A DNA stretch of 54,658 bases from Bacteroidales bacterium (GTDB taxonomy: Bacteria > Bacteroidota > Bacteroidia > Bacteroidales > F082), in NCBI GenBank assembly GCA_016291135.1, contig JAEFAE010000015.1:1-54658 (forward strand). Reading direction: 5' to 3'. The notes below the pieces were generated by a model. The model had not been told where the DNA came from. It searched no databases and saw only the letters and a program-made list of their open reading frames with translations. The translations under genes were made by a program, and so were the position numbers. This document shows positions 1 through 9,149 of this stretch, in pieces. Every line of letters starts with the position of its first letter. Position 1 is the first letter of the stretch.

Positions 1-330
1 AGCCGCATGGACGAAGGCGGCGGCAAGGGGGCCGAAGACCCCAAGAAGCCGGAGGAATGGTTTGCCGAGTTGCACGACGTCCTCACGGGTGGTGAGGCCT
101 CCTTGTTCCCGAACCCCACCGACGGAGCGTTCACGCTGGCGCTGACCGGCGACATCGCCGTCGGGGCGAAAGCCTCCCTGCTGACTCTTACGGGCGCAGT
201 CGTCAAGGAACAAACCGTCACAGGCGCTTCGACGGAGTTCGACCTCAACGGACAGCCGGCCGGGGTGTACCTGCTTCGTCTCACGACGGACCGGGAGACC
301 CGCACCTGGAAGGTCGTCAAGAGGAACTGA
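1..330 (+). CDS. C-terminal end of a T9SS-exported protein (5' truncated by window edge)
   Basis: The frame is open from base 1 and ends at a TGA at 328-330, so only about the last 109 residues are visible. The first ATG (base 7) is probably not the start. After a charged linker, the last 75 or so residues form a Por/T9SS type A sorting domain: the SLFPNPTDG motif near the beginning, a central strand LLTLTGAVV, then GVYLLRLTT and a basic tail ending KVVKRN. In this family the tail directs Sec-exported proteins through the type IX secretion system to the cell surface or medium. The catalytic or binding part lies outside the window. The RHS gene follows after 36 bases, so the two may be co-transcribed. 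Confidence 0.85.
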   Translation, partial: SRMDEGGGKGAEDPKKPEEWFAELHDVLTGGEASLFPNPTDGAFTLALTGDIAVGAKASLLTLTGAVVKEQTVTGASTEFDLNGQPAGVYLLRLTTDRETRTWKVVKRN

Positions 331-366
331 AAGCGGATAAACGGAAAACCATAAATTGACAACAAG

Positions 367-3300
367 ATGAGACGGTCTATCCATATTCTCCTTGTCCTAG
401 GCGTGTTGTCCTGCATGGCAACGGAAGGCTTTTCGCAGAACGCCCATCAAGCCGAGACGTTCACGCTCATAGATTCGCTACCATCTAGCCAAAGCCACGA
501 ATACACGGCAAGCAGCCATATAGAGCTGCTGCCCGGTTTCTCGACGGAGCCTTCCGGGAACGACAGCACGGTGTTGCGGATCGATCCCTACGGCGTGTTC
601 CCTCCGGAGGAGGGCTTCACGGGCGGGCACCACGCCGCCGACAGCGGCGTGGTGGGAACCATCGGAGGGTCTTTCAGCATGGGTGCCATGGGTGCCGCCG
701 TTTACACCATCCCGCTCCAGCTGCCCCAAGGCATCAACGGGATGCAGCCCTCCCTGTCGGTCACGTACAACAGCCAGGGAGGCAACGGACTGATGGGATG
801 GGGATGGGACCTGTCGGGCATCTCCAGCGTCACTAGGACGGGAAGGACCCTGTACCACGACGGAGAGATGACGGCTGCAGACCTCTCATCGGAGGATTGT
901 TTCCTGCTTGACGGAAGGCGTCTCATCAAAGTGGACTCCACCCCCTCTAGTGTCGAATACAGGACGGAGCAGGATGAGATGTCAAAGATAGTCTCCTACA
1001 TCTCCCTTGTCCCGAACGGTTCCCACATAGCCAAGGTGATCTCTTCTTTTAAAGTCTGGAAGGCCGACGGAACCGTCCTGGAATACGGGGCGACGGAGAG
1101 CTCATGGATCGACCCTCAGGACGGATCCTTGCGGGCGCTATGCTGGCTGTTGGACAAGGCAACGGACCGTGACGGCAACTCGGTGACGTACCATTACTAC
1201 GAGGATGCCCAAAACGGGGAGTTCCACATCGACACCATCCTTTACACCGTCAACGAGGACCAGGAAATGCCGGCTCAGTTTGCGGTGACGTTTGAGTACC
1301 AGACCAATAGGCATGACGAGGAACGTTACTACATAGGCGGCAACCAGATCCTGATGAAGCACCTTCTCAAGGGTGTCACCGTGACCTCCCTGGCTGAAGG
1401 CAGGCCCCTGTTGCATTACGCCTTCGACTACCAATGGAGCTCGGCCCTCCGGTACAACGTCCTGACCGCGGTCTCCATGGATGCCTTCGACGGGGAAGGC
1501 GGAGTGGAGCGGTTCAACGCCACGCGCATCGAAAGGGACGCCTCGACGCAAAACCAGCTGCTCCACTATGCCGTCACCACGCCGGACGTCCTGGACGGCT
1601 TCCCCTTCACGGGCGACTTCGACGGCGACGGATACACCGACGTGGCCATGGTGCCCTACAAAGACGGATACGCCTACGACGCCCCGGTGGACATAAGGGC
1701 CTATCTCAACGACCGCGACAGGGGGTTTGTGCACGCCCCAACCCTTGACATAGAAAACGTCCCGGTTTCGTTGGATTGGGTCCACGTGGCAGACCTCAAC
1801 GGCGACGGAATGGACGACATGCTGCTGTACCTCTGCGACACACTTTACTATCATGAAATTCCTCCCATGTTTATGGAATACACTCTGGTGAAAGTGCTCC
1901 TCCGGCAAACCGGGAGCCAGGCCTTCAGCCAGATCGACAGCGTGTTGCTTCCCTGCAGATGCGATCTCATCACCGGCGACTTCGACGGGAACGGCACCTG
2001 TGACGCCGTCCTTCTCCAGAAAAAGGACAAATCCGTCACTTACGGCAACGCGAGCGTGACCATGCCCCACCTGGAAAACGCCGTTTTCCTCGGATTCCAG
2101 GGTGGACAGTTCCGGAAAAGGGCGCTCAACCAGACTTCACTGGAGGGTCTCGGGCCGGTTTACAACACCATCGCGGCGGACTATGACGGCGACGGCGTCA
2201 CGGACATCCTGCTGTTGGGCGTCTTGAACTACAGCTCCGGCCTACAGGGCTCTGCGCTGGCAAGGTTCGACTTCGACGATCCCCAGCATTGCATCAGGGT
2301 CTGGCAACAGCTCTCGTCTTTCGCCTACCCGCAACAGCTTCCCAACGGTGAGTGGTGCCACGTGTTCCCCGGCGACTTCAACGGCGACGGCAAGGCAGAC
2401 GTCCTTTTCCAAGACTACAACAAATGGAAGATTTGTCTCTCCATGGGACACCGTTTGCGCGAGGCCCGCATCGTCGACAACGGTTCCATACCATATACGA
2501 ACAGCTACCGCAACCTGTACCAGCCCTCGCTCAGCCTTCTGGGCCAGTCCGCCTACAACCAGTACACCTTCGCCGTCGCCGTCGCGGACTTCGACGGCGA
2601 CGGGTGCTCGGACTTCGCGCACACCTACAGCGATTCATCCATGGTGAGGATACTGACGAAGCTTGTCGTAGAACAGCCGAACCATGTCAGATTCATCGGC
2701 AGCGTCTCATCCAACCCCATGAGTTTTTCCAGCCGATACATCCATACCGGAAACTTCCTCGGCCGCGAAAACGCCTCGTTCCTCGGGTGGGAATCTGACG
2801 TTCCAGGGGGTGGGGCGGAAGCCATAGGGATCCATTCCCCGCGTTCGGTGGGACGCTACGCCTCGGTCACGGCGGTCACCGACGGACTCGGCAACCGCGT
2901 CTCCTTCACCTACGACTGGCTTTCCGCCAAGACAGAAGGCACAGAGGCGCCTTTCTACACGCACACCTACTCCCCTCCCGACAGCCATGGGGTGCGACCC
3001 GTCCCCCCGGGTGTGCGGGCGCTCAGCAGCGTCGAGGTCGAAGGGGTGAACGGCAGCAGCACGATTACGCGTTACCGCTACCGGAACGCCATGCACCACC
3101 GCTACGGCCACGGCTTCCTGGGGTTCCAGATGTCCGTGGCGGAGACCTTCCGCAACGGAACGGACAACCCGTGGAAGACAAGGACGGTGAAGTTCAACGA
3201 GACCGGGACCATGGGGCGGTATGCCATGATGCTCCCGGACTGGGAGGCATCATACGTCAACAATGAAGGAGAGCCCAGAGCGGTCAGCCGGACGCAGTAC

Positions 3301-6300
3301 ACCTTCTCCAACGCCGTATTCTCCAGCCCCGCCACCGACCTGGTGGTCTGTCCCGCCATGACGGCAAAGACGGAGGACCTCTACAGCATGGACGATGAGG
3401 ACGAGCTGGAGGGAACGGTGACCACCACCTATCAGTACGACTACGGGACAGACCACACCTACGGAAACGCCTACGGATGCACCGCCTCCACACAGACCGT
3501 CACGGGATACGAGCACCGGACCGCCCGTTGCGAGCTCGTGACGTCGAAACAGACGGTGCTCCAGACCGTCCCCTCGTCGTGGATCGTGAACCGTCCCCTC
3601 AACGAGACCGTCACGCGCACCCGCAACAACGGGTCGGTGTCGTCGAAAACCGTCTATACCTACAACTCGAACAACAGATACCGGCCGGATGCGGTCACCG
3701 TCATACCCAACGACGGAAGCCAGCCGAACGACCCGCTCACCCTTTTCACGAGCTATGCCTATGACGGCTTCGGGAACGTAACCGAAGTCTCCGTAAGCGC
3801 ACCCTATGGGATCCATGGCGAGACGGCCAGGGCGACCCGTTACGAATACGGCCCCGAATACCGGCACCGGCTGCTGACCAGGGAGACCGTGGGGCCGCCG
3901 GACGTAGGCTATGCCACGACATACAGCTACGGTCTCCACGACCGTCCCGACACCGTGACCGACTGCAACGGGATGCGCACCCTACATTCATATAGCGTCC
4001 TCGGAACCGACCGGAACGTGTTCTCTCCCGACGGGACGGAGCAAAGGGAGCGCATCCTATGGGCCAAGCACTCCCCATACAAACCCTCCGACGCTTCGTA
4101 TTACACATGGAGCAAGAGCACGGGCGGCGGCGCCACGATGACGTTCTACCACAAGTCGGGGGCCGAGCTGAGACGCGTCTGCTTTGACTTCCATGGCAAT
4201 CCCGTCTTCACCGACAGGAGGTACGACACGGTTGGTCTTTTGGAAAAGGAGTCGCTGCCCTACAGGATGGGCACCGCCGAGGAGGACATCCGGTGGACCG
4301 TCTATGTGTACGACGGCCACGACAGGATGGACTCGGTCGTCTATCCGGACGGGTCATCGGAAAGGTTCACCTACAACGGCCTGGAAACCGCTTGCACGGC
4401 CACGCCTCCGCAAGGAAGCTCCAACGCGACTCCCAGAAGGACCGCGAAGCGGCTGAACGTCCTGGGATGGACCATTGAGAACGAGGACGCCGATGGCACA
4501 ACGGTGTCATACGAGTACTTTGCCGACGGCAGCCCGAAATGGGCCCGCGTCGGTTCCGACGAGACCACCAAGGTCAGCATGGAATACGACAACGCGGGGA
4601 ACAGGACCCGGCTCCACGATCCCGACTACTGCACCGCCCAGTCGGACCTCGTGAGCGAGTACGACGCCTTCGGGCAGGAGGTCAGGCGCACCACCCCGCG
4701 ACAGTTCACCTCCACCTTTACCTACGACCGCTACGGGAGGACGACGGGGCGTTCCGAGGACGACGTGGCGGCGGACGGGACGCCGGTGAGCAGGACGACG
4801 ACCTGGCAATATGGCGAGACCGCACCCCGAAAGGGACTGCTTCTGTCGGTGTCCCATCCAGAACAGTCCGTTTCCTACGCCTACGACACCTGTCAGCGCC
4901 GGATTTGCGACACCGTCCGGATCGCAGGGGCCGCCTACGTGACGCGTTATGACTATGACAGGGCCTCCAGGATCGCATCGGTAACCTACCCGTCTGGGTT
5001 CACCGTCAAGCAAAGGTACAACGCTTCGGGATATCCCTGCGTCCAGACCGACGCCGATGGCAAGGAGTTGTACCGCACCAAGGAGACCTCTCCCTTGGGA
5101 CAGTCGGAACGCTTTACATTGGGCGGCGTCCTGGACAACACGCTGGAGTACGATCCCGAAAGGAACCTGTTGAACAGGTTGAAAACGAAAAAAGGCACTG
5201 CGACCCTCCAGGACCTCTTGTACGGTTACGACGGTTTTCGTAATTTAGCCTCCCGAAAGGACAACCGGATCGACATGGAGGAGACCTTCACATACGACGA
5301 CATGGACCGTATGACGGGAGTCCGTCTGGGTACGACGCCCACGGGTGCCATGGTTTACGACGGCTACGGGCGCATGACGTCCAAGACCGCCGGCGGGAAC
5401 CCCGTGTTCTCCGACGCCGTGTTCGGCGCGGCCTCCAAGCCCCACGCCCTGGACAGGGCCTTCACGCCCTCCGGGACGTTCCCTTCCGCGCCGCAGACGG
5501 TAAGCTACACCGGGTTCGACAAGGTGCTCAAGGTCGTGGAGGGCAACGACAGCGTGGTCTTCGCCTACGGCCACGACCGTCAGCGGATCTCCATGGAAGA
5601 GCACGTGGGAAACACCGTCAGGACGAAGCGCTACGTGGGAAACTGCGAACTCGTATCCGAATCCTCAGGGCTTCTTAGCACGGAGCGCTGGCTCACCTAC
5701 CTCACCGGGCCCACGGGCGTCTATGCCGTGGTGGTGACGGTGAGCGGCACGAACATGCTGCACTACATCCTGAAAGATAACTTGGGCTCGTGGACCACAA
5801 TCACCGACAGCGACGGCAACGTGGAGCAGCGTCTGAGCTACGACGCGTGGGGCAACCTGCGCAATCCCGAGACTTGGAGCGGCAGCTTCACCGGAACGCC
5901 GATGTTCGACCGGGGATTCACTGGGCACGAACACCTGTATAACTTCGGCCTCATCAACATGAATGGAAGAATGTACGACCCGATGATGAGTTCCTTCCTC
6001 TCGGTGGACCGGTATGTCCAGGATCCATCGAGTGCCCAGGGCTTCAACCGCTACGCCTATTGCGGACACAACCCGTTGCGGTACGTGGATCCGACGGGGT
6101 GGCTGCCCCGTCAGGGGACAAGTGGGCCGCACACTTCGGGCCAAGATTTCCGCGACATATATGCCTACGTGGAACGCCCGTACGAACCCAGGGATTTCAG
6201 AAATCCATATTACGAATGCAACATGTCGTTTTATGGTAGCATGGGGGGATTGTCGGGAGGTGCCGGTTCGGGTGGAGCATATTATGGATCATACGGGTAC

Positions 6301-6591
6301 CATGTTGCCTACTGTTCCAACAGCGTTTACAACTACCATTTTCTATCCAGCATGATGGCTTTGATTCAAAACTGGCAGAACAATCCTTCCAGAATAACAG
6401 GCAGCGATCTTCTTGAGGCTGGAATATCCAACCTGACCGTTGGTGAATTGTATGGTGATTATCAAGGCGCATCTGGTTTCAGGAACTCTTACTATACTTG
6501 GACGGATGCCAATGGAAACAAACACACGGCAAAAGCTTTGTATGAGTATGTGGGAGGGAATAAATTTGGTGTTTATGCTGTTTCGAATTAG
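367..6591 (+). CDS. Large secreted RHS/YD-repeat protein with SpvB-like N-terminus and variable C-terminal tip
   Basis: A 2,074-residue protein. Residues 1-24 are a Sec signal peptide (hydrophobic core ILLVLGVL, ending GFSQ). Residues about 105-165 match the SpvB/TcaC N-terminal region (LPQGINGMQPSLSVTYNSQG). Residues about 410-830 carry FG-GAP/VCBS-type calcium loops (for example DFDGDGYTDV, DYDGDGVTD, DFNGDGKADV). From about 1000 to 1880 come YD/RHS repeats. The conserved RHS core (MYDPMMSSFLSVDRY to RYVDPTGW) ends at residue 1912. The remaining 162 residues are a variable tip, rich in Gly, Ser and Tyr, of no recognised toxin family. The DNA turns AT-rich from about base 6,190, within this tip. 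RHS proteins wrap a C-terminal effector in a beta-cocoon, so an exported polymorphic toxin or adhesin is the best guess. The target is unknown. Confidence 0.9.
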   Translation: MRRSIHILLVLGVLSCMATEGFSQNAHQAETFTLIDSLPSSQSHEYTASSHIELLPGFSTEPSGNDSTVLRIDPYGVFPPEEGFTGGHHAADSGVVGTIGGSFSMGAMGAAVYTIPLQLPQGINGMQPSLSVTYNSQGGNGLMGWGWDLSGISSVTRTGRTLYHDGEMTAADLSSEDCFLLDGRRLIKVDSTPSSVEYRTEQDEMSKIVSYISLVPNGSHIAKVISSFKVWKADGTVLEYGATESSWIDPQDGSLRALCWLLDKATDRDGNSVTYHYYEDAQNGEFHIDTILYTVNEDQEMPAQFAVTFEYQTNRHDEERYYIGGNQILMKHLLKGVTVTSLAEGRPLLHYAFDYQWSSALRYNVLTAVSMDAFDGEGGVERFNATRIERDASTQNQLLHYAVTTPDVLDGFPFTGDFDGDGYTDVAMVPYKDGYAYDAPVDIRAYLNDRDRGFVHAPTLDIENVPVSLDWVHVADLNGDGMDDMLLYLCDTLYYHEIPPMFMEYTLVKVLLRQTGSQAFSQIDSVLLPCRCDLITGDFDGNGTCDAVLLQKKDKSVTYGNASVTMPHLENAVFLGFQGGQFRKRALNQTSLEGLGPVYNTIAADYDGDGVTDILLLGVLNYSSGLQGSALARFDFDDPQHCIRVWQQLSSFAYPQQLPNGEWCHVFPGDFNGDGKADVLFQDYNKWKICLSMGHRLREARIVDNGSIPYTNSYRNLYQPSLSLLGQSAYNQYTFAVAVADFDGDGCSDFAHTYSDSSMVRILTKLVVEQPNHVRFIGSVSSNPMSFSSRYIHTGNFLGRENASFLGWESDVPGGGAEAIGIHSPRSVGRYASVTAVTDGLGNRVSFTYDWLSAKTEGTEAPFYTHTYSPPDSHGVRPVPPGVRALSSVEVEGVNGSSTITRYRYRNAMHHRYGHGFLGFQMSVAETFRNGTDNPWKTRTVKFNETGTMGRYAMMLPDWEASYVNNEGEPRAVSRTQYTFSNAVFSSPATDLVVCPAMTAKTEDLYSMDDEDELEGTVTTTYQYDYGTDHTYGNAYGCTASTQTVTGYEHRTARCELVTSKQTVLQTVPSSWIVNRPLNETVTRTRNNGSVSSKTVYTYNSNNRYRPDAVTVIPNDGSQPNDPLTLFTSYAYDGFGNVTEVSVSAPYGIHGETARATRYEYGPEYRHRLLTRETVGPPDVGYATTYSYGLHDRPDTVTDCNGMRTLHSYSVLGTDRNVFSPDGTEQRERILWAKHSPYKPSDASYYTWSKSTGGGATMTFYHKSGAELRRVCFDFHGNPVFTDRRYDTVGLLEKESLPYRMGTAEEDIRWTVYVYDGHDRMDSVVYPDGSSERFTYNGLETACTATPPQGSSNATPRRTAKRLNVLGWTIENEDADGTTVSYEYFADGSPKWARVGSDETTKVSMEYDNAGNRTRLHDPDYCTAQSDLVSEYDAFGQEVRRTTPRQFTSTFTYDRYGRTTGRSEDDVAADGTPVSRTTTWQYGETAPRKGLLLSVSHPEQSVSYAYDTCQRRICDTVRIAGAAYVTRYDYDRASRIASVTYPSGFTVKQRYNASGYPCVQTDADGKELYRTKETSPLGQSERFTLGGVLDNTLEYDPERNLLNRLKTKKGTATLQDLLYGYDGFRNLASRKDNRIDMEETFTYDDMDRMTGVRLGTTPTGAMVYDGYGRMTSKTAGGNPVFSDAVFGAASKPHALDRAFTPSGTFPSAPQTVSYTGFDKVLKVVEGNDSVVFAYGHDRQRISMEEHVGNTVRTKRYVGNCELVSESSGLLSTERWLTYLTGPTGVYAVVVTVSGTNMLHYILKDNLGSWTTITDSDGNVEQRLSYDAWGNLRNPETWSGSFTGTPMFDRGFTGHEHLYNFGLINMNGRMYDPMMSSFLSVDRYVQDPSSAQGFNRYAYCGHNPLRYVDPTGWLPRQGTSGPHTSGQDFRDIYAYVERPYEPRDFRNPYYECNMSFYGSMGGLSGGAGSGGAYYGSYGYHVAYCSNSVYNYHFLSSMMALIQNWQNNPSRITGSDLLEAGISNLTVGELYGDYQGASGFRNSYYTWTDANGNKHTAKALYEYVGGNKFGVYAVSN

Positions 6592-7044
6592 CCATTGGAG
6601 TGGTATGGAGCATGGTCAACAATGGATAAAGCAAACATAATGGCTCAGTCTGTAGGTGTGCCAATGGGCACACCATCACAGAGGGTATGGAAATGGCAGC
6701 CAAATCCTATTACAACGTTCCTTTATTAAAGATAAGAAGTGGGTTGACTCAAGCGCAGCGAGTAACAGCCTTGTCAAAGGAAGGTACAACCTTATTAAGA
6801 GCCACAAAGGGATTGGGGCGCATTTGTGCAGGAGTATTCTGTGGGTATTACTGGATATCAAACAGCAAATTACTATCTTCAAGGAGGTAAAGGCTATGAA
6901 GTATTACTTAAAGGTCTAAGTGACGTGGGTATGGTCGCTGTTGGTGTTTTCGGAGGCCCTATAGGTTTAGGGATAAGTATTGGGTATTTTGTATTGGATC
7001 TATCAACCGATGGTTTTGGAGTTAGCTATGACATTAAACCGTAA
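6592..7044 (+). pseudogene. Degraded RHS C-terminal tip (frameshifted remnant)
   Basis: Beyond the RHS stop codon the same frame stays open for 43 codons (WYGAWSTMDKANIMAQ...). A second frame then encodes SYYNVPLLKIRSGL...ATKGLGRICAGVF (from 6687). The rest continues in a third reading, ITGYQTANYYLQGGKGYEV...GVFGGPIGLGISIGYFVLD...FGVSYDIKP, ending at 7044. The join near 6838-6845 looks like a single-base frameshift. The glycine-rich hydrophobic 'GxxGLGISIG' stretch resembles the end segment found in many Bacteroidota RHS tips. I infer an older or alternative tip that no longer makes one protein. A short independent gene at 6826-7044 starting with GTG is possible but less likely. Confidence 0.5.
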
Positions 7045-7050
7045 ACGAAA

Positions 7051-7449
7051 ATGCGCTTTTTAGAATATCTTTTCTTTAAATACTACAACTGGGCAATAAA
7101 AGTGGGAGACGGAGACATGCCTGCTACGACCTCCATAATGTGTATTTCTTTTTGTGTCACCCTATACGTTATAGATCTTGTTTCTTTTTATTTCTATTTC
7201 ATTTCACCAGAAGCCTCTTTTGGATTATTTTATTTATACTTGTTTGTTTTAACGACTATAATTTGTGATATTGTATTATACCTTGTTTTAGTTGCCAAGG
7301 GAAGAGATAAAAAGATAATAGAAAAGCACCAAGAGGAATGGAAAGGGAAAAAGCACTGGGGTGCTATTTTATTTCCTATTATTGCTATTTTGGTATATGG
7401 TATTGAGTTATTTATTAAAATGCAAATGAATCGAGGTCGTTTTCTTTGA
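7051..7449 (+). CDS. Small multi-pass membrane protein, candidate immunity protein for the RHS tip
   Basis: A 132-residue protein with three predicted membrane segments at about 27-52, 56-80 and 102-122, a basic/acidic loop (KGRDKKIIEKHQEEWKGKKH) between the second and third, and no signal peptide. The DNA is AT-rich, like the RHS tip. It begins six bases after the degraded tip and is directly followed by a piece of RHS-repeat DNA, so it sits in the usual place of an immunity gene in a polymorphic toxin cassette. Small membrane proteins are common in that position in Bacteroidota. No family is recognised and the immunity role is inferred from position only. Confidence 0.6.
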   Translation: MRFLEYLFFKYYNWAIKVGDGDMPATTSIMCISFCVTLYVIDLVSFYFYFISPEASFGLFYLYLFVLTTIICDIVLYLVLVAKGRDKKIIEKHQEEWKGKKHWGAILFPIIAILVYGIELFIKMQMNRGRFL

Positions 7450-7453
7450 TATC

Positions 7454-7628
7454 CGACATGGAGGAGACCTTCGCATACGAAGACATGGACCGGCTGACAG
7501 GAATCTGCCTGGGCACGACGCCCACGGGCGCCATGGCCTATGACGGCTACGGACGCATGACGTCCAAGACATCGGACGGGAACCCCGTGTTCTCCGGCGC
7601 CGTGTTCGGCACGGCTTCCAAGCCCCAC
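7454..7628 (+). pseudogene. Orphan RHS-repeat fragment
   Basis: These 175 bases are a second copy of bases 5271-5445 in the big RHS gene. By eye there are 21 mismatches and no gaps (about 88% identity). The fragment encodes the same stretch (MEETFAYEDMDRL, TTPTGAMAYDGYGRMTSK, NPVFSGAVFG). It ends in AT-rich DNA after SKPH, whereas the full gene continues. It is GC-rich inside an AT-rich region and starts five bases after the membrane-protein stop codon. A TTG at 7446 could open the frame, but there is no reason to think it is translated. It is probably a recombination scar or the head of a displaced tip cassette. Confidence 0.85.
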
Positions 7629-7798
7629 ATCAACGCTCTTTTTGTAACAAAAACAATAAAATAACTACTTGTAAAACAAGTTGTTAATTAAAAACCTGCA
7701 ACAATTTGCAACAACAAAAAGCAATTGTCGTTCAAATTAAATGCTTATATTGGCGCGATCAATCTTACTATCATGAAACGGAACATCCCTATTCCCGT

Positions 7799-7969
7799 CT
7801 GAATAAGGTCACTTGTTTGGCTCTCGTGCCACCGCGATGTGCTTTAAACAGTAATGTCTTTGCGGAATCGCCCTTGACTGCGATCTACGTTCCCAACGAA
7901 AGTTTGGAAGCCTATCTGTCGGCCCCCGTCTGGAGCATATATGCCGACATCATCCACCCCATACCATGA
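7799..7969 (+). pseudogene. Remnant tail of a BspA-like leucine-rich-repeat protein (copy 1)
   Basis: Frame +2 encodes LNKVTCLALVPP...NVFAESPLTAIYVPNESLEAYLSAPVWSIYADIIHPIP and stops at 7969. The pattern 'IYVPxESLEAY...W..YAD.I.PI' is the typical end of BspA/LRR_5 surface proteins of Bacteroidota. No upstream repeats or start are present, so this is a detached 3' end. Bases 7629-7798 before it are AT-rich and show no gene. Confidence 0.65.
7891..7964 (+). repeat. 74-bp direct repeat, left copy
   Basis: Bases 7891-7964 match 9159-9232 at 71 of 74 positions. The three differences lie together at 7937-7939 (AGCATATAT here, AGCGATTAT in the other copy). Both copies encode the end of a BspA-like protein. 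They face the same way and bracket the DUF4065 antitoxin and its broken partner. Confidence 0.92.
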
Positions 7970-8068
7970 AACAATATTGTTTTGGAATTTATTTAAAGAC
8001 ACTTTTTTAGATCAATTCTAAATTTCATCATTTTCATAATTTTTTCAGTATCGTACAAATAATTAATA

Positions 8069-8076
8069 TATCTTTG
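8069..8076 (+). promoter_or_regulatory. Bacteroidota -7 box (TATCTTTG) for the DUF4065 gene
   Basis: TATCTTTG fits the TAnnTTTG consensus of the Bacteroidota housekeeping sigma factor and lies 46 bases before the ATG at 8123, in AT-rich DNA. No convincing -33 TTTG was singled out. Confidence 0.6.
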
Positions 8077-8122
8077 CGTCATCAAATAAAAAAAATCGAT
8101 CCTTGTTCAATAACAATTAACG

Positions 8123-8662
8123 ATGATGCGAAACATTAGTGATATAGCCAAGTATCTGGGACTGTCAATGTTGTCGAAAGGATTGTCGGTCAGTCCGCTC
8201 AAATTGCAGAAGATGCTCTACTATACCCAGGCGTGGTATATGGTATTCTTTGGCAAGTACAACACTTTGTTCACTGAGAATCCCCAGGCATGGGTCAACG
8301 GTCCTGTATATCCAGACATCTTTTTGGAGTATAAGGATAAAACCAACGACATGTGTGAACATTTGCACGCAAAAGATTTTGACTGTACAGACGACACCGT
8401 ATCCGAAGAAGCTGGAAAACTAGCAAAAACAATGGAACTCACAGAAGACGAAATCAAATGTATCGATTCCATTATTATGCTTTACGGGTCGAAATCACAA
8501 AACCAGCTCATCTTCATGACACACGCTGAGTCACCTTGGGCCGACCAGCGCAAGGGCTTGTCTCCCTTCGACTACTCCCAACGCGAGATCTCCCTTGAAT
8601 CCATGTATCATTATTATAAAGCTAGGTACGAACAAAACCACAGCCAAGACAATGAAATTTGA
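8123..8662 (+). CDS. DUF4065 (Panacea/SocA/GepA-like) antitoxin
   Basis: A 179-residue protein. The N-terminal half has the DUF4065 signature: DIAKYLGL, then LSVSPLKLQKMLYYTQAWYM, then NPQAWVNGPVYPDIF. Residues 100-165 give the C-terminal helices and the HAESPWADQRKGLSPFD stretch typical of the family. Panacea-domain proteins act as antitoxins for many unrelated toxins, and SocA is a proteolytic adaptor that marks its toxin for ClpXP. The stop codon overlaps the start of the next gene by 11 bases, the usual antitoxin-toxin layout. An ATG at 8126 could also be used. Family assignment is firm; the toxin neutralised is unknown. Confidence 0.85.
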   Translation: MMRNISDIAKYLGLSMLSKGLSVSPLKLQKMLYYTQAWYMVFFGKYNTLFTENPQAWVNGPVYPDIFLEYKDKTNDMCEHLHAKDFDCTDDTVSEEAGKLAKTMELTEDEIKCIDSIIMLYGSKSQNQLIFMTHAESPWADQRKGLSPFDYSQREISLESMYHYYKARYEQNHSQDNEI

Positions 8663-9142
8663 GCTGTTTGATAGAGACTTCTCTGGTGATATTCCCATAG
8701 CACATCTTGCCGATGAAATGGATTACCATGACTTACGTGAGTCTCAAGATTGTCTTATTTCCGTTCAATACAACGAAATCGACCTTGGAGTGACCGATTA
8801 TGGATTCAATCAAGACTTTCATGGAAACGAGGCCAATCAATACTTCGAACGCATGAAGTCTTTTTCAGGAATGACAATAAATGCCATCATTGATAACGGC
8901 CTCCGTTCTTGGCATTTCCATCGAACTGGTATTAAAGGTACTATTAAAAGGTATTTGACCAGATAGATACAAACATTTCCAAGGCCAATCCGATGATATT
9001 CCATTTTGCACTCGATCCCGAATGTCAGACCATTGGTAATCGAGCGGAAGGAACAAGGAACGCTAGAATTTATTTCATGGTTGGCTATTATGGAATGATC
9101 CATCCTTTGTTTTTCGATCCATACCATGAACTCAATCCATAG
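8652..9142 (+). pseudogene. Toxin partner of the DUF4065 antitoxin, broken by one frameshift
   Basis: The start ATG at 8652 lies inside the end of the antitoxin gene. The first frame runs MKFELFDRDFSGDI... to GIKGTIKRYLTR and stops at 8964-8966. From about 8951 another frame continues naturally as VFDQIDTNISKANPMIFHF...RIYFMVGYYGM...FDPYHELNP, stopping at 9140-9142. Adding one A to the AAAA run at 8946-8949 restores a single frame of about 163 residues (TIKKVFDQID at the join). It is therefore either a real inactivating deletion in a homopolymer or a sequencing error. The protein has no recognised toxin motif. Its role as toxin rests on the gene overlap with a Panacea-type antitoxin. Confidence 0.65.
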
Positions 9143-9149
9143 TAATGAT

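Noticed and set aside
7706..7798. A gene starting at a TTG near 7706 that includes the BspA-like tail
   Set aside because: The first 31 codons are AT-rich without family likeness; similarity starts only at about 7799, so it is a fragment rather than a gene.
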